DNA from: Paenibacillus hexagrammi
GTDB lineage: Bacteria > Bacillota > Bacilli > Paenibacillales > NBRC-103111
DNA: 64,000 bases
Assembly: GCF_021513275.1 (NCBI RefSeq)
Contig: NZ_CP090978.1
Location: 434,001-498,000 of the forward strand
Reading direction: 5' to 3'
The notes under the pieces were generated by a model, which was given only the letters and a program-made list of their open reading frames with translations, did not search any database and was not told the origin of the DNA. The position numbers and the translations under genes were made by a program. Below are positions 17,590 through 26,211 of this stretch, one piece after another (position 1 is the stretch's first letter; the number at the start of each line of letters is the position of its first letter).

Positions 17590-18825
17590 ATGATGGCCAA
17601 GACACCGAGAATTGTGATCCTGGGAGCAGGCTATGGCGGTATAGTCACTTCGATCAGGCTCCAGAAGAAGCTCAGAGCCGGAGAAGCTGAGGTCACGCTA
17701 GTCAATAAGCACGTTTACCATTACATGACTACGCATCTGCATATGCCTGCCGCGGGTACCGATCACCATGACAATGCGCGCGTTCGAATCGCCGATTTAA
17801 TTGACGAACGGAAGATTCATTTTATTAAATCTACGGTGCAGAGAGTTGATCCCGTGCATAAACGGGTGATCCTCGAGGATCAGACGCTGGAGTATGATTA
17901 TTTGGTGATTGGCTTGGGCAGCGAAGCGGAGACCTTCGGTATTCCGGGCTTAAAGGAATATGCGATGTCGATCAAAAGCATCAACAGCGTTCGGTTCATT
18001 CGCCAGCATGTAGAGTACATGTTTGCCAAGTATAAAATGGAGCCGCAGCGCAAGGACTACTTAACCTTCGTCGTAGGCGGAGCCGGGTTTACGGGAACCG
18101 AATTTGTAGGAGAGCTTGCCGATCGTATACCTGTGCTGTGCCGCTGCTACGATGTAGATCCTTCTCTGGTTCGGATTATCAATGTGGATGCTTCGCCGGC
18201 TGCGTTACCGCCTGATATGCCTGTTGATCTTGTGGAATACGGAATGGACGTTATGCGCCGCAAAGGCGTCCAATATAAGCTGTCCACGCCGATTCGGGAA
18301 TGCACGCCGGAGGGAGTTCTGCTCGGGGACGGCCATTTTATTCGAGCGGCTACGGTGATTTGGTCAGGCGGGGTTCGGGGGAATTCTCTGCTGGAGAAGG
18401 CGGGCTTTGAGGTTCAACGAGGACGTGTGCGGGTAGACGATTGCCTTCGCTCTCCGCAGTTTCCCCATGTATTCATCATCGGTGATTGCTCGATGGTGAT
18501 GAGTCCCGAGGGAACTCCTTATCCGGCCAATGCGCAGATTGCGGTGCAGCAGGGCTATAATGTGGCGAGAAATCTGGTCTGTTCGGTACGAATGCGTCCT
18601 ATGCAGCCTTTTGATTATGACTATAAGGGCACCGTAGCTTCGCTTGGCCGAGGGGAGGCCGTCGGGCTTCTGAAAGTCAAGAAGGTGAAGGGCCGCAAGG
18701 CAGCCTTGCTGAAAAAGCTCATTGACGCGCGATATTTATATCTCATAGGCGGCATTCCCCTCGTGTGGAAGAAAATGATCTTTAAACAAGGAGCAATTTC
18801 TGGGAATCATCATGTATGGATGTAG
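17590..18825 (+). CDS. type II NADH dehydrogenase (NDH-2)-like FAD-dependent oxidoreductase
   Basis: A 411-residue flavoprotein. The N-terminal FAD-binding Rossmann motif is VILGAGYGGIVTSIRL. The second, NAD(P)H-binding motif is FVVGGAGFTGTEFVGEL, and the FAD-pyrophosphate motif is VFIIGDCSMV. The C-terminal region is amphipathic, as in membrane-associated NDH-2 enzymes that pass electrons from NADH to menaquinone without pumping protons. Start ATG follows GAAGGAGAGG. The upstream Rex box supports a respiratory NADH-oxidising role. Confidence 0.9.
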   Translation: MMAKTPRIVILGAGYGGIVTSIRLQKKLRAGEAEVTLVNKHVYHYMTTHLHMPAAGTDHHDNARVRIADLIDERKIHFIKSTVQRVDPVHKRVILEDQTLEYDYLVIGLGSEAETFGIPGLKEYAMSIKSINSVRFIRQHVEYMFAKYKMEPQRKDYLTFVVGGAGFTGTEFVGELADRIPVLCRCYDVDPSLVRIINVDASPAALPPDMPVDLVEYGMDVMRRKGVQYKLSTPIRECTPEGVLLGDGHFIRAATVIWSGGVRGNSLLEKAGFEVQRGRVRVDDCLRSPQFPHVFIIGDCSMVMSPEGTPYPANAQIAVQQGYNVARNLVCSVRMRPMQPFDYDYKGTVASLGRGEAVGLLKVKKVKGRKAALLKKLIDARYLYLIGGIPLVWKKMIFKQGAISGNHHVWM

Positions 18826-18843
18826 CGAAGGAATCTGTTCCAT

Positions 18844-19317
18844 TCACCAGACAGGCCGCAGCCGCTGAGGGAATTCTCCTGCATGTATGTTTAGGATGAT
18901 ATGGCTCAAATCGGACTTGATATGCTCCAAACGCTCTGAGCCGATTATGGCAGCCCACTGCTGTTCGATTTCCTTGTAAAAGGCTTCTCTGGCATGTATG
19001 AGCTGCCATCCGCGTTCGGTCAATACGATGATCTTGCCTCTCCCGTCCTTCGGGTGCTGGCGTCTTGCGACATACTCGTGCTGTTCCAAATAGTCGATCA
19101 TCTGGCTGACCGCTTGCTTGGTTATGCCCAGATGCTCGGCTATTTCCATGCCGGTCGCGCCGTCCGGATTGATACGTTGAAATAAGAATCCGTGGGCAGG
19201 CCTTATATCGTCAAAGCCTAAAGCATCCAGACGTTGATGAAGTTCATGAATAATCGCGCTGAATGACATGGATAGAAGTGCTGCTAAATCAGTTTGTAGG
19301 GGCAGATCATGTGCCAT
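18844..19317 (-). CDS. MarR-family transcriptional regulator
   Basis: A 157-residue winged-helix protein with the core GMEIAEHLGITKQAVSQMIDYLEQHEYVARR and wing HPKDGRGKIIVLT. It is divergent from the SnoaL-like gene. Four near-identical palindromes lie between the two genes, which suggests that this regulator controls that gene and itself. Confidence 0.88.
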   Translation of the reverse strand: MAHDLPLQTDLAALLSMSFSAIIHELHQRLDALGFDDIRPAHGFLFQRINPDGATGMEIAEHLGITKQAVSQMIDYLEQHEYVARRQHPKDGRGKIIVLTERGWQLIHAREAFYKEIEQQWAAIIGSERLEHIKSDLSHIILNIHAGEFPQRLRPVW

Positions 19318-19390
19318 AAGTGATCACCTTTCGAATCAATAAGTTTGGGATGCGGGTGTAAAGCGCACGTTTATTATAAGTCCAGTTAAG

Positions 19391-19560
19391 TAGTCAAATC
19401 AATTGACTATTTTAGCAAAGTTGAGGGGTGTGAGGGTTACTTATTACTATATAGTCCATTCTTTGACAATGAGCTGAGGAGATTCTTAGTTTATATAGTC
19501 AATTTACTTGACAACATAACCGAGAAGATCTTATGCTTATGTAGTCAACTAAATTGACTA
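19391..19560. promoter_or_regulatory. cluster of four palindromic operators
   Basis: TAGTCAA-N5-TTGACTA occurs at 19391-19409 and 19542-19560 as perfect half-sites. Degenerate copies lie at 19452-19469 and 19496-19514. The sites fill the gap between the divergent marR and SnoaL-like genes. The repeated architecture indicates cooperative or multi-dimer binding, most likely by the adjacent MarR protein. Confidence 0.75.
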
Positions 19561-19580
19561 TTATAGTTCGAGGTGGGGGA

Positions 19581-20042
19581 ATGGAAATGTTACAAGAAGC
19601 ATCAAACCAATTGGAGGAGAACAAGGATCTGGTTCGCCGTTTTATCGAAGGCTTCTGGAATGAGAATCGTACGGAGTTGGCAGCAACGATGCTCAGCACC
19701 GATTATAAGGATCATGCGTATACACCAGGGACCAAGGACGGTCTGATCGGCATGTCCCGTGTACTGCTTGCGGCGTTCCCGGACCAACAATCCTCGATTC
19801 AGAGCATCGTTGGCGATGGGGATCGAGTCGTCGCAAGGCTTGTGCTGCGAGGGACTCACCAAGGGACCTTTCGAGGAGTAGAGCCGACGGGGCTGTCTGT
19901 TGAGGTCAATCTATATCGGGAATACCGCTTGGAGCAGGGCCTTATTGCCGAGCATTGGGCGCTTTTCGACACAGCCGCTTTACTGTCGCAAATCGGCGGT
20001 ACATTGAATCAACAAACCGTATGCCAAATCAAGCGAGGCTAG
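19581..20042 (+). CDS. SnoaL-like / NTF2-fold polyketide-cyclase-type protein
   Basis: About 153 residues. The ATG follows GAGGTGGGGG; the longer in-frame start would overlap the last operator. It has the NTF2-like pattern LVRRFIEGFWNENRTELAATMLSTDYKDH, followed by VVARLVLRGTHQGTF and GLIAEHWALFDTAALLSQIG, as in SnoaL ester cyclases. The family covers catalytic and purely binding proteins, so the reaction is unknown. The divergent MarR regulator probably controls it. Confidence 0.82.
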   Translation: MEMLQEASNQLEENKDLVRRFIEGFWNENRTELAATMLSTDYKDHAYTPGTKDGLIGMSRVLLAAFPDQQSSIQSIVGDGDRVVARLVLRGTHQGTFRGVEPTGLSVEVNLYREYRLEQGLIAEHWALFDTAALLSQIGGTLNQQTVCQIKRG

Positions 20043-20101
20043 GTGATCTGTATATCACGCCCATAAAGCGTTATAATGGGAGTGAAACAGAGGTGAGTAT
20101 A

Positions 20102-20362
20102 GTGGCTAAGAAAAAATGGCAAAACGCCGCTCCCGCGCCATCAGCCGGGGAGAAACCGGCAACGCTCAAGGATATGCTGAATCCGGATATCGTGAACAAA
20201 CTGAAGTCACAAGCGGACGCTATGAAAGCGGAAGAAGCACAGCGCAAAGAAGAAGCTAGGAAGCAGGCGGAAGAAGCCCGCAAGGCGGAAGAGAAGCGGC
20301 TGGAAAACGACTTTGAGCATCTGCTGAATAAAAGCAGTCTGGACTGGCGCAAGCATAAATAG
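20102..20362 (+). CDS. YqkE-like protein (DUF3886)
   Basis: About 86 residues. GTG start after AGAGGTGAG. The N-terminus is KKKWQN with a Pro/Ala stretch, then ATLKDMLNPDIVNKLKSQADAMKAEE and a charged coiled-coil rich in EEARK repeats, ending NDFEHLLNKSSLDWRKHK. This is the conserved layout of small Bacillales YqkE proteins. Function unknown. Confidence 0.78.
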   Translation: MAKKKWQNAAPAPSAGEKPATLKDMLNPDIVNKLKSQADAMKAEEAQRKEEARKQAEEARKAEEKRLENDFEHLLNKSSLDWRKHK

Positions 20363-20390
20363 CAATGAAGATGTACGTACTGTGTCAAAG

Positions 20391-20430
20391 AAAAGGTTGG
20401 ATAGGGGGATGCCTCTGTTCAACCTTTTTT
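20391..20430 (+). terminator. rho-independent terminator after yqkE-like gene
   Basis: AAAAGGTTG at 20391 pairs with CAACCTTTT at 20420, ending in a T run. The possible intron remnant begins a few bases after the T run. Confidence 0.85.
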
Positions 20431-20436
20431 GATGTG

Positions 20437-20505
20437 AGCGTGCCCAGAGACACGCAACCTCCAGCCGGTGAAAGTCCGGTCGCAGGAGGGGCAAGGACCT
20501 TCGCG
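20437..20505 (+). mobile_element. possible 5' remnant of a class IIC group II intron
   Basis: The sequence starts GTGCCCAGAGACACGC, contains CCGGTGAAAGTCCGG and continues with GCAGGAGGGGCAAGGACC. This resembles domain I of bacterial group II introns, which begin GUGYG and carry a GGUGAAAGUCC segment. It lies immediately after a terminator, the preferred target of class IIC introns. No reverse transcriptase and no domain V hairpin follow, so it would be a dead remnant. Assignment rests on recall of intron 5' ends. Confidence 0.45.
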
Positions 20506-20699
20506 GCTTGATTATTTGCTTATGGGCGATATGTGCGCACGTAAAAGCGTATCGACAGAAGTTGCTGTCAGAGATCAATGGGTAGATGAATTCCAATTTG
20601 TGGTAGTATGTATATGTGCATGTAAGTTATTAATGAAGCATATACGTTAAAACGGCAATAATGGGAATTACATTTGTGATAGGGAGGAAGAGTCCTACT

Positions 20700-20879
20700 G
20701 TGCGAAGTAAAAAATATTGGATCCTTCTACCACCATTCCTGTTGGTTGTAATATTTCTAGCATTTTATTTACCTCGGGAATTAAGACCTTTTACATTGAT
20801 TGTAGCCGTAGTATTTTGGGGCACATATGATCTTTGGGAATATATTGAGAACAAAAACAAACAAAAAAAGAACGATTAA
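20700..20879 (+). CDS. small two-segment membrane protein
   Basis: About 59 residues from a GTG preceded by AGGGAGGAAGAG. There are two hydrophobic segments (WILLPPFLLVVIFLAFYL and FTLIVAVVFWGTYDLWEYI) and a lysine/asparagine-rich tail. A longer ORF from 20661 is less likely. The flanking gap 20506-20660 shows no other gene. Function unknown. Confidence 0.5.
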   Translation: MRSKKYWILLPPFLLVVIFLAFYLPRELRPFTLIVAVVFWGTYDLWEYIENKNKQKKND

Positions 20880-20902
20880 CCCGTACACCATTTTCGGTCT
20901 AT

Positions 20903-22705
20903 TCACTCTGAATCCGTACCCGACGGTATAAACCACAGGTCACGAAAACGCACCCAGCCTAGCGACTCTAGGGAAATACCGCGGATGGACGGGTGGAAGG
21001 CCGTTTTCAAATGCTTCCGGTATAGAAACAGGAGGCTGTGCCGGTGTTTCAGCATCGTTTCCATTTCTACAAAATGGCGCGCTCTCTCGCTTGCGTTTGA
21101 CTCCGTCAGGATATGCTCCAGCTTGTCGTCCATCCAATTCTTCACATCCGGCATGGCGTGCTCCTGCATGCTCTTGAACAGGTCGATCAGACGCAGCTCA
21201 CGGTGCTCATCCAGCATTACGGCAAAGAGCAATAGGTCCGCCGACATGCGGGTTTCCCCTTTGAACTCCTCCGCAGGAAGGAGCCGGATGTCCAGTTGTA
21301 TGCCCGCTCGCCGGCATACTTCCTGTACGGCCCTAGCATCGAACTCGTACTGCGGGATCGTCGCAAGAATAAGCGTCTCTCCCCTGTAGCCCGAGTTAAC
21401 GAGCTGCTGCTTAACATCGTTGACACACTTCGGCAGCGGCCTAGCGGCTGTCTCTTCCAGCTGCGGCCAGAAGCTGTCTCCGCCTTCGATGACATCCCCC
21501 GAAAGCAGCTCCAGCAAATAAATGCGGTCTAATGCTTCATCCACCGCGGCGCGTAGGACTTCGTTTGTGAGGGGGCCTTCCTTCTCTTCGTTGACGGTGA
21601 TGAATTTGCACGTCATGCCGGATTGCCGGACCTGCCGCCAATTCTCCTCCATGTCCGGCATTCGGGCATTATGCATGACTTGAAAAGCAGGCAGCGGCGC
21701 AGAAGCGTCATGCTGCTCTCCCTCAGGCAAGCTCCAAACCTCTACCCGGTCCAGAAAGCCCCGCCCTTGAAAATAACTCGGGAATGCTTCCAGCACCCAG
21801 ATCCCCTGCTCTTTCCCGGCAAGCCGGAACGGTCCTGTACCGACTGGCGACAAGCCGAAATCTCCGCCTGCCGCTTCACAGAAGTCCTGCGGAACGATCG
21901 AGGCCCGATTTGTTGCAAGGAAGGGGAGGAAGGCTTCATTGCGCTTTGCCAGATGAATGCGAACCGTCGTATCGTCGGGCGTTTCGATGGCTTCGATCCC
22001 GGCATAGGCCCAGCTGTAGAGACCTCGCTGCGCCATTCGCTGCAGTCGCTCCAGTGAATATTTGACATCGCCCGAGTGCATGTCCCGGCCATGATGGAAG
22101 CGGACGCCTTTGCGGAGGTAGAACGTCCATGTTGTCCTTGCTGCGTCTGCTTCCCACGCATGGGCCAGATGAGGCAGCACGGACTGCCCTTTATAATCGA
22201 TGCGGACAAGCCCGTCGAATAATTGATTGACCAGATGGGACTCTCCTGTGAAATGGATGGCCGCAGGGTCCAGAGAATGAATCGTCTGCGGCAGCGGGAA
22301 ACGCAGGATGTCCATTCTGCGCTGGCCCTGAATTTCCGAGTGAAAGCCGAATTGCTCAGAGAGCCAGTCCTGGAATTGTCCGCGGATACCGGTTGAAGAA
22401 TTCTCGGTGTGCAGGAGGTCCAGCGCGGATCGCAAGTTTTGCTTATCGACCATTTCCTGCGCTTCTTCAAGGATGACCCGTTCCCGGCTGGCGGTGAAGA
22501 TCAAGGTGGAGCGGTTGCTGCGGCCCTTTTTCGGAGTCCAGACGAGCCAACCCTCCTGCTGCATCCGTTTGAGAAGCAGCACCATATTGCGATGGGTGCA
22601 GGTTAATAGATCGGCCAGCTCCTGAACGGTAATATCCAGAGGTGTATCTTCGGAAATATCGGGAAAAGCGTTGCGCAGAGCTAAATAGTGACGACGTATT
22701 TTCAT
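20903..22705 (-). CDS. SgrR-family transcriptional regulator with solute-binding domain
   Basis: About 600 residues. The ATG (MKIRRHYLALR) follows AGGTGATTC; upstream in-frame sequence lacks a binding site. Residues 1 to about 110 form an SgrR_N-type winged helix (VQELADLLTCTHRNMVLLLKRMQQEGWLVW). The rest is an SBP_bac_5 dipeptide-binding-like domain (FPLPQTIHSLDPAAIHF and TWTFYLRKGVRFHHGRDMHSGDVKYSLERL) that probably senses a ligand in the cytoplasm, since there is no signal peptide. It is divergent from the DUF4173 gene. Confidence 0.85.
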   Translation of the reverse strand: MKIRRHYLALRNAFPDISEDTPLDITVQELADLLTCTHRNMVLLLKRMQQEGWLVWTPKKGRSNRSTLIFTASRERVILEEAQEMVDKQNLRSALDLLHTENSSTGIRGQFQDWLSEQFGFHSEIQGQRRMDILRFPLPQTIHSLDPAAIHFTGESHLVNQLFDGLVRIDYKGQSVLPHLAHAWEADAARTTWTFYLRKGVRFHHGRDMHSGDVKYSLERLQRMAQRGLYSWAYAGIEAIETPDDTTVRIHLAKRNEAFLPFLATNRASIVPQDFCEAAGGDFGLSPVGTGPFRLAGKEQGIWVLEAFPSYFQGRGFLDRVEVWSLPEGEQHDASAPLPAFQVMHNARMPDMEENWRQVRQSGMTCKFITVNEEKEGPLTNEVLRAAVDEALDRIYLLELLSGDVIEGGDSFWPQLEETAARPLPKCVNDVKQQLVNSGYRGETLILATIPQYEFDARAVQEVCRRAGIQLDIRLLPAEEFKGETRMSADLLLFAVMLDEHRELRLIDLFKSMQEHAMPDVKNWMDDKLEHILTESNASERARHFVEMETMLKHRHSLLFLYRKHLKTAFHPSIRGISLESLGWVRFRDLWFIPSGTDSE

Positions 22706-22836
22706 AAGAATCACCTGCATGTAAAATATGAAATTTTTAAAATCAAACTTGCACTTTTTCTTCTTGTTTTCAAGGTTACAATAAAAGGGAGGAAATAACA
22801 AACCGCCTCTGATGCAGGCGAATGGAGTGAACAGAC

Positions 22837-24351
22837 ATGAGAGATCCGGCACCTTGGCAAAAAAGGTACGGCAGACTGCTGCTGCTATCAATTTTGTTTG
22901 GAGTTGTCAGTCAGTATTTATTTATCGACAAGATGCCAGGCATATCGGTCGTAGTAACGGTGGCAGGCTTCTATGGGATCTATGCCTATGCGATTCGAGG
23001 CAGACTCGGGGGCTTCGATAAATGGCGGGGGCAAAGCTTGGCCAGCTGGGCGCTGCTGCCGGTTATTGCGCTGCTTGCACTGACCTATGTGCTGTATGAC
23101 AACAGATTGTTTGCTTTTCTGAATCTATTTGCCTTGCTGCTTCTAGTGTTGGGCCAGACGGTCATTATGACCCGCACAAGCACAAATCCTTGGTACCGCT
23201 GGCCGTTCCTTCAGGAGCTTGTCAGCCAAAGTGTGGCAAAGCCTCTTCGTTATCTAAACGTTCCATTTCGAATGATCAAGGAGCTGTTTCCTTCAGGTAA
23301 TGGGAAGCATTCGGAACGGGAGTCCAATTGGGGCAAAATCAGGCAAGGGCTGCTCGGATTGCTGCTGGCGCTACCCATTCTGTTCGTTGTGGTTGCCCTG
23401 CTGGCTTCGGCCGATTCCATCTTTCAATCGTGGGTAAGTGAGGTTCCCCAGTGGTTGAGCGGAATTTCGATCGGTGATGGCATTGCGCGAATTGCCGCAG
23501 GTTCCTTCATAGCGCTTTATACGTTTTGTTACATATGGGGACTGCTCTTCCCTCTCATCAAAGAAAGGGCAGATGCAGCCTTAGAATACTCCGCTTCGGA
23601 CGCGGATCCGGTTATCAATCTGAGCATGAGCCCCATTACGGCGGCTGTGCTTCTCGTTAGTGTGAATAGCGTGTATGTGCTGTTTGCAGCGATTCAGTTT
23701 TCTTATTTATTTGGCGCAGCGGATGGAATGCTGCCTACGGGCGTCGCTTATGCAGAATATGCGCGAAGAGGCTTCGCTGAGCTGGTTCTTGTTGCGCTGA
23801 TCAATATTGTGCTGCTGCTTGGGGGCCTGCGTTTGATTGAGGCAGGAGGCAGAGCCGCGGAGCTGCTGCGTAAGCTCCTGCTCAGCATGCTGGTGGGCTG
23901 TACGCTTGTCATGCTCGTTTCGGCATACAGCAGGCTCTCGCTCTATGAGCATGCCTACGGCTACACGCAGTCCAGGCTGCTGGTTCACGGCTTCATGCTC
24001 TACTTGGCTGTGCTGCTTCTAATCGCCTTGTGCCGGATATGGAAGGAACGCTTTTCTCTAGCAAAAGCGACCGTCTGCATATCCGTGGCGGCTTACTTGA
24101 TCATGAATTACGCGAATATCGACGCGAGGATCGCTTTGAATAATATACAGCGGTTCGAAGAAACGGGTGTTATCGACATTCCGTATCTAAGCAGGCTTTC
24201 GGTTGATGCTTTGCCCGCAATAGCGGAGCTGCAGTCCCGTCATCCGGAGCTGCTCACATTGCAGCCTGTTCTGAAGCGAATGCGGACGGCTTCGTCTGAT
24301 GAGCATACATGGGCATCATGGAATCTTTCGCGATGGAAAGCCCATCGATGA
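22837..24351 (+). CDS. DUF4173 (DUF4153-like) integral membrane protein
   Basis: A 504-residue protein with about 12 hydrophobic segments and a short C-terminal soluble tail rich in charged residues. Typical pieces are PWYRWPFLQELVSQSVAKPLRYLNVPF and RIALNNIQRFEETGVIDIPYLSRLSVDALPAI, the conserved end of this family. The family has no assigned function. Confidence 0.8.
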   Translation: MRDPAPWQKRYGRLLLLSILFGVVSQYLFIDKMPGISVVVTVAGFYGIYAYAIRGRLGGFDKWRGQSLASWALLPVIALLALTYVLYDNRLFAFLNLFALLLLVLGQTVIMTRTSTNPWYRWPFLQELVSQSVAKPLRYLNVPFRMIKELFPSGNGKHSERESNWGKIRQGLLGLLLALPILFVVVALLASADSIFQSWVSEVPQWLSGISIGDGIARIAAGSFIALYTFCYIWGLLFPLIKERADAALEYSASDADPVINLSMSPITAAVLLVSVNSVYVLFAAIQFSYLFGAADGMLPTGVAYAEYARRGFAELVLVALINIVLLLGGLRLIEAGGRAAELLRKLLLSMLVGCTLVMLVSAYSRLSLYEHAYGYTQSRLLVHGFMLYLAVLLLIALCRIWKERFSLAKATVCISVAAYLIMNYANIDARIALNNIQRFEETGVIDIPYLSRLSVDALPAIAELQSRHPELLTLQPVLKRMRTASSDEHTWASWNLSRWKAHR

Positions 24352-24466
24352 GCGTTCGAAAAATCTATATTGGGATATAAAGGGAAAAATGGGCCAAATT
24401 CCGAACGAATCGGCATCATATCTCGTCTAAGTAGGTAAACATGATGTGATAAAGGTCGGTGAGACG

Positions 24467-25282
24467 ATGCTGGCTTGGAAAGCCTGGTTGGGACGAATGT
24501 TTCCCTTTTTGTACCACGTGCGCATTTGGCAGCTTCAAATGGCAAGAAGATGGCGCGATTCGCGAGCCGGACTGCGGTTCGCGTCGCTGCAATCGGAGGC
24601 GAGATATCCGTATCTATGCAAAAAGCACAAGTCTGTGCTTCGCCGCAGGCTGGCAGGCACGGACCCGCAGCTGCAGGAAAATAAAATTGTCAACTTGCGG
24701 CTGAGCCTTCCGCTTGTTCACGGCATCGTGATTCGGCCTGGGGAGACCTTCTCCTTCTGGAACCGGATTGGCAAGGTCACTGCGGCAAGAGGGTTTCTCG
24801 ATGGCCTGGTGCTATCCCGTGGAGAAGTAACCAGCGGTACGGGAGGAGGTCTTTGCCAGCTGGCGAACATGCTGTTCTGGCTGGCGCTTCATTCTCCGCT
24901 AACCATTGCAGAGAGACATCATCACAGCTTCGATATGTTCCCGGATGATCGAAGAACGGTGCCATTCGGGAGTGGGACCAGTGTGTTCTATAATTATGTA
25001 GATTTGCGAATTTATAATGGAACGAATACCTCGTACCAGATTCAGCTTCAGCTAACGGATGATTTTCTCGTCGGGGAGCTGTACAGGGAGACGCTGCCTG
25101 AAGCGAGCTATCGGGTGGAAGAGCGGGGGCATCGATTCTTTGAGACAAAGGGCCGATGGTACCGGCAAAATGAGATTTGGCGTCTGACCGTGCAGCCGTC
25201 GGGCTCTATCATGAAGGAAGAGAAGATTATAGACAATCTTGCGGAAGTCAAATATGCGCTGCGCGCTGTCAACTCGGAATGA
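24467..25282 (+). CDS. VanW-family protein
   Basis: About 271 residues; ATG after AGGTCGGTGAG (a GTG seven codons earlier is an alternative). The VanW core reads VIRPGETFSFWNRIGKVTAARGFLDGLVLSRGEVTSGTGGGLCQLANMLFWLALHS, followed by HHSFDMFPDDRRTVPFGSGTSVFYNYVDLRI. VanW is found in some vancomycin-resistance clusters but its role is unknown and most homologues are unrelated to resistance. No other van genes are nearby. Confidence 0.88.
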   Translation: MLAWKAWLGRMFPFLYHVRIWQLQMARRWRDSRAGLRFASLQSEARYPYLCKKHKSVLRRRLAGTDPQLQENKIVNLRLSLPLVHGIVIRPGETFSFWNRIGKVTAARGFLDGLVLSRGEVTSGTGGGLCQLANMLFWLALHSPLTIAERHHHSFDMFPDDRRTVPFGSGTSVFYNYVDLRIYNGTNTSYQIQLQLTDDFLVGELYRETLPEASYRVEERGHRFFETKGRWYRQNEIWRLTVQPSGSIMKEEKIIDNLAEVKYALRAVNSE

Positions 25283-25434
25283 GGCGTGAAGCGACACACT
25301 CAGTTGATCAAATTCCAGATGTGAGTGGTGTAAGCAGGTTGCCCGGTTAGGTCGAGATGACCTTGGGCAGCCTATCTTTTTGCCAGGGGATATCGTATCA
25401 TTTGGTTGAAAGCCCTTGAAATGGAGGATATGGG

Positions 25435-26085
25435 ATGCTGGTTGAGATTTGGTCGGATGTGATGTGTCCGTTTTGTTATATTGGCAAGCGCCGGTTTGAA
25501 GCCGGACTGCGACAGTTTGCTCATCAAGAGCAGGTCGAAGTGGTGTATAGAAGCTTTGAGCTGGATCCTGGCGCGCCGCGTGAATCTGAAGTTGATGTAC
25601 ATGGCATGCTGGCGGCTAAGTACGGCATGAGCCGTGAAGAGGCGATCGCCATGAACGAACAGGTTGGCAGCCAAGCTGCGGAGGAAGGCTTGACATACCG
25701 TTTTGACACGATGGTTTTGACCAATACATTTGATGCACATCGGTTGATTCGGTTCGCCGCAAGCTCCGGTAAAAGCGCAGAGGTAGCGGAGTTGTTATTT
25801 CGGGCTTATTTTACCGAATCGAGGCATATCGGCGATTACTCCGTGCTGGCTTCGATCGCAGAGGAGGCCGGACTCGACCGCCAAGCAGCCGCGGCTATGC
25901 TGGAGAGCGGTCAGTACGGAGACGAAGTGCGTGCAGATGAAAAGCAGGGAGAGAAGCTCGGTATTCGCGGTGTACCGTTCTATGTAGTGAATCGCAAATA
26001 CGGCATATCCGGCGCACAGCCGAGTCAAGTCTTCCTGGATGTGCTGGAGAAAGCATGGAGCGAGAAGCACTCGCAAGCTGAATAG
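25435..26085 (+). CDS. DsbA-family oxidoreductase (FrnE-like)
   Basis: A 216-residue cytoplasmic thioredoxin-fold protein with CPFC at residues 11-14 (DVMCPFCYIGKRRFE) and the cis-proline region IRGVPFYVVNRKYGISGAQP. FrnE-like proteins act as disulfide isomerases or polyketide-related oxidoreductases. There is no signal peptide. Start ATG follows GGAGG. It stands alone and ends at a hairpin terminator. Confidence 0.9.
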   Translation: MLVEIWSDVMCPFCYIGKRRFEAGLRQFAHQEQVEVVYRSFELDPGAPRESEVDVHGMLAAKYGMSREEAIAMNEQVGSQAAEEGLTYRFDTMVLTNTFDAHRLIRFAASSGKSAEVAELLFRAYFTESRHIGDYSVLASIAEEAGLDRQAAAAMLESGQYGDEVRADEKQGEKLGIRGVPFYVVNRKYGISGAQPSQVFLDVLEKAWSEKHSQAE

Positions 26086-26092
26086 ACAGAAA

Positions 26093-26130
26093 GAGACCCG
26101 CTGGCTCGAAGCCGGCGGGTCTTAAGTTTT
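26093..26130 (+). terminator. rho-independent terminator
   Basis: GACCCGC at 26095 pairs with GCGGGTC at 26115 with an additional GGC/GCC inner stem, followed by TTAAGTTTTA. Confidence 0.75.
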
Positions 26131-26211
26131 ATATTTTAAAGGGGGTCATCTATAGAATAGCCCATTTACATTAAAGCCAGATGAAAAACACATTTCATTT
26201 CGATTACAAAT

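Noticed and set aside
24446..25282. Vancomycin resistance determinant
   Set aside because: VanW alone is common in Firmicutes and no vanH/A/X genes are nearby.
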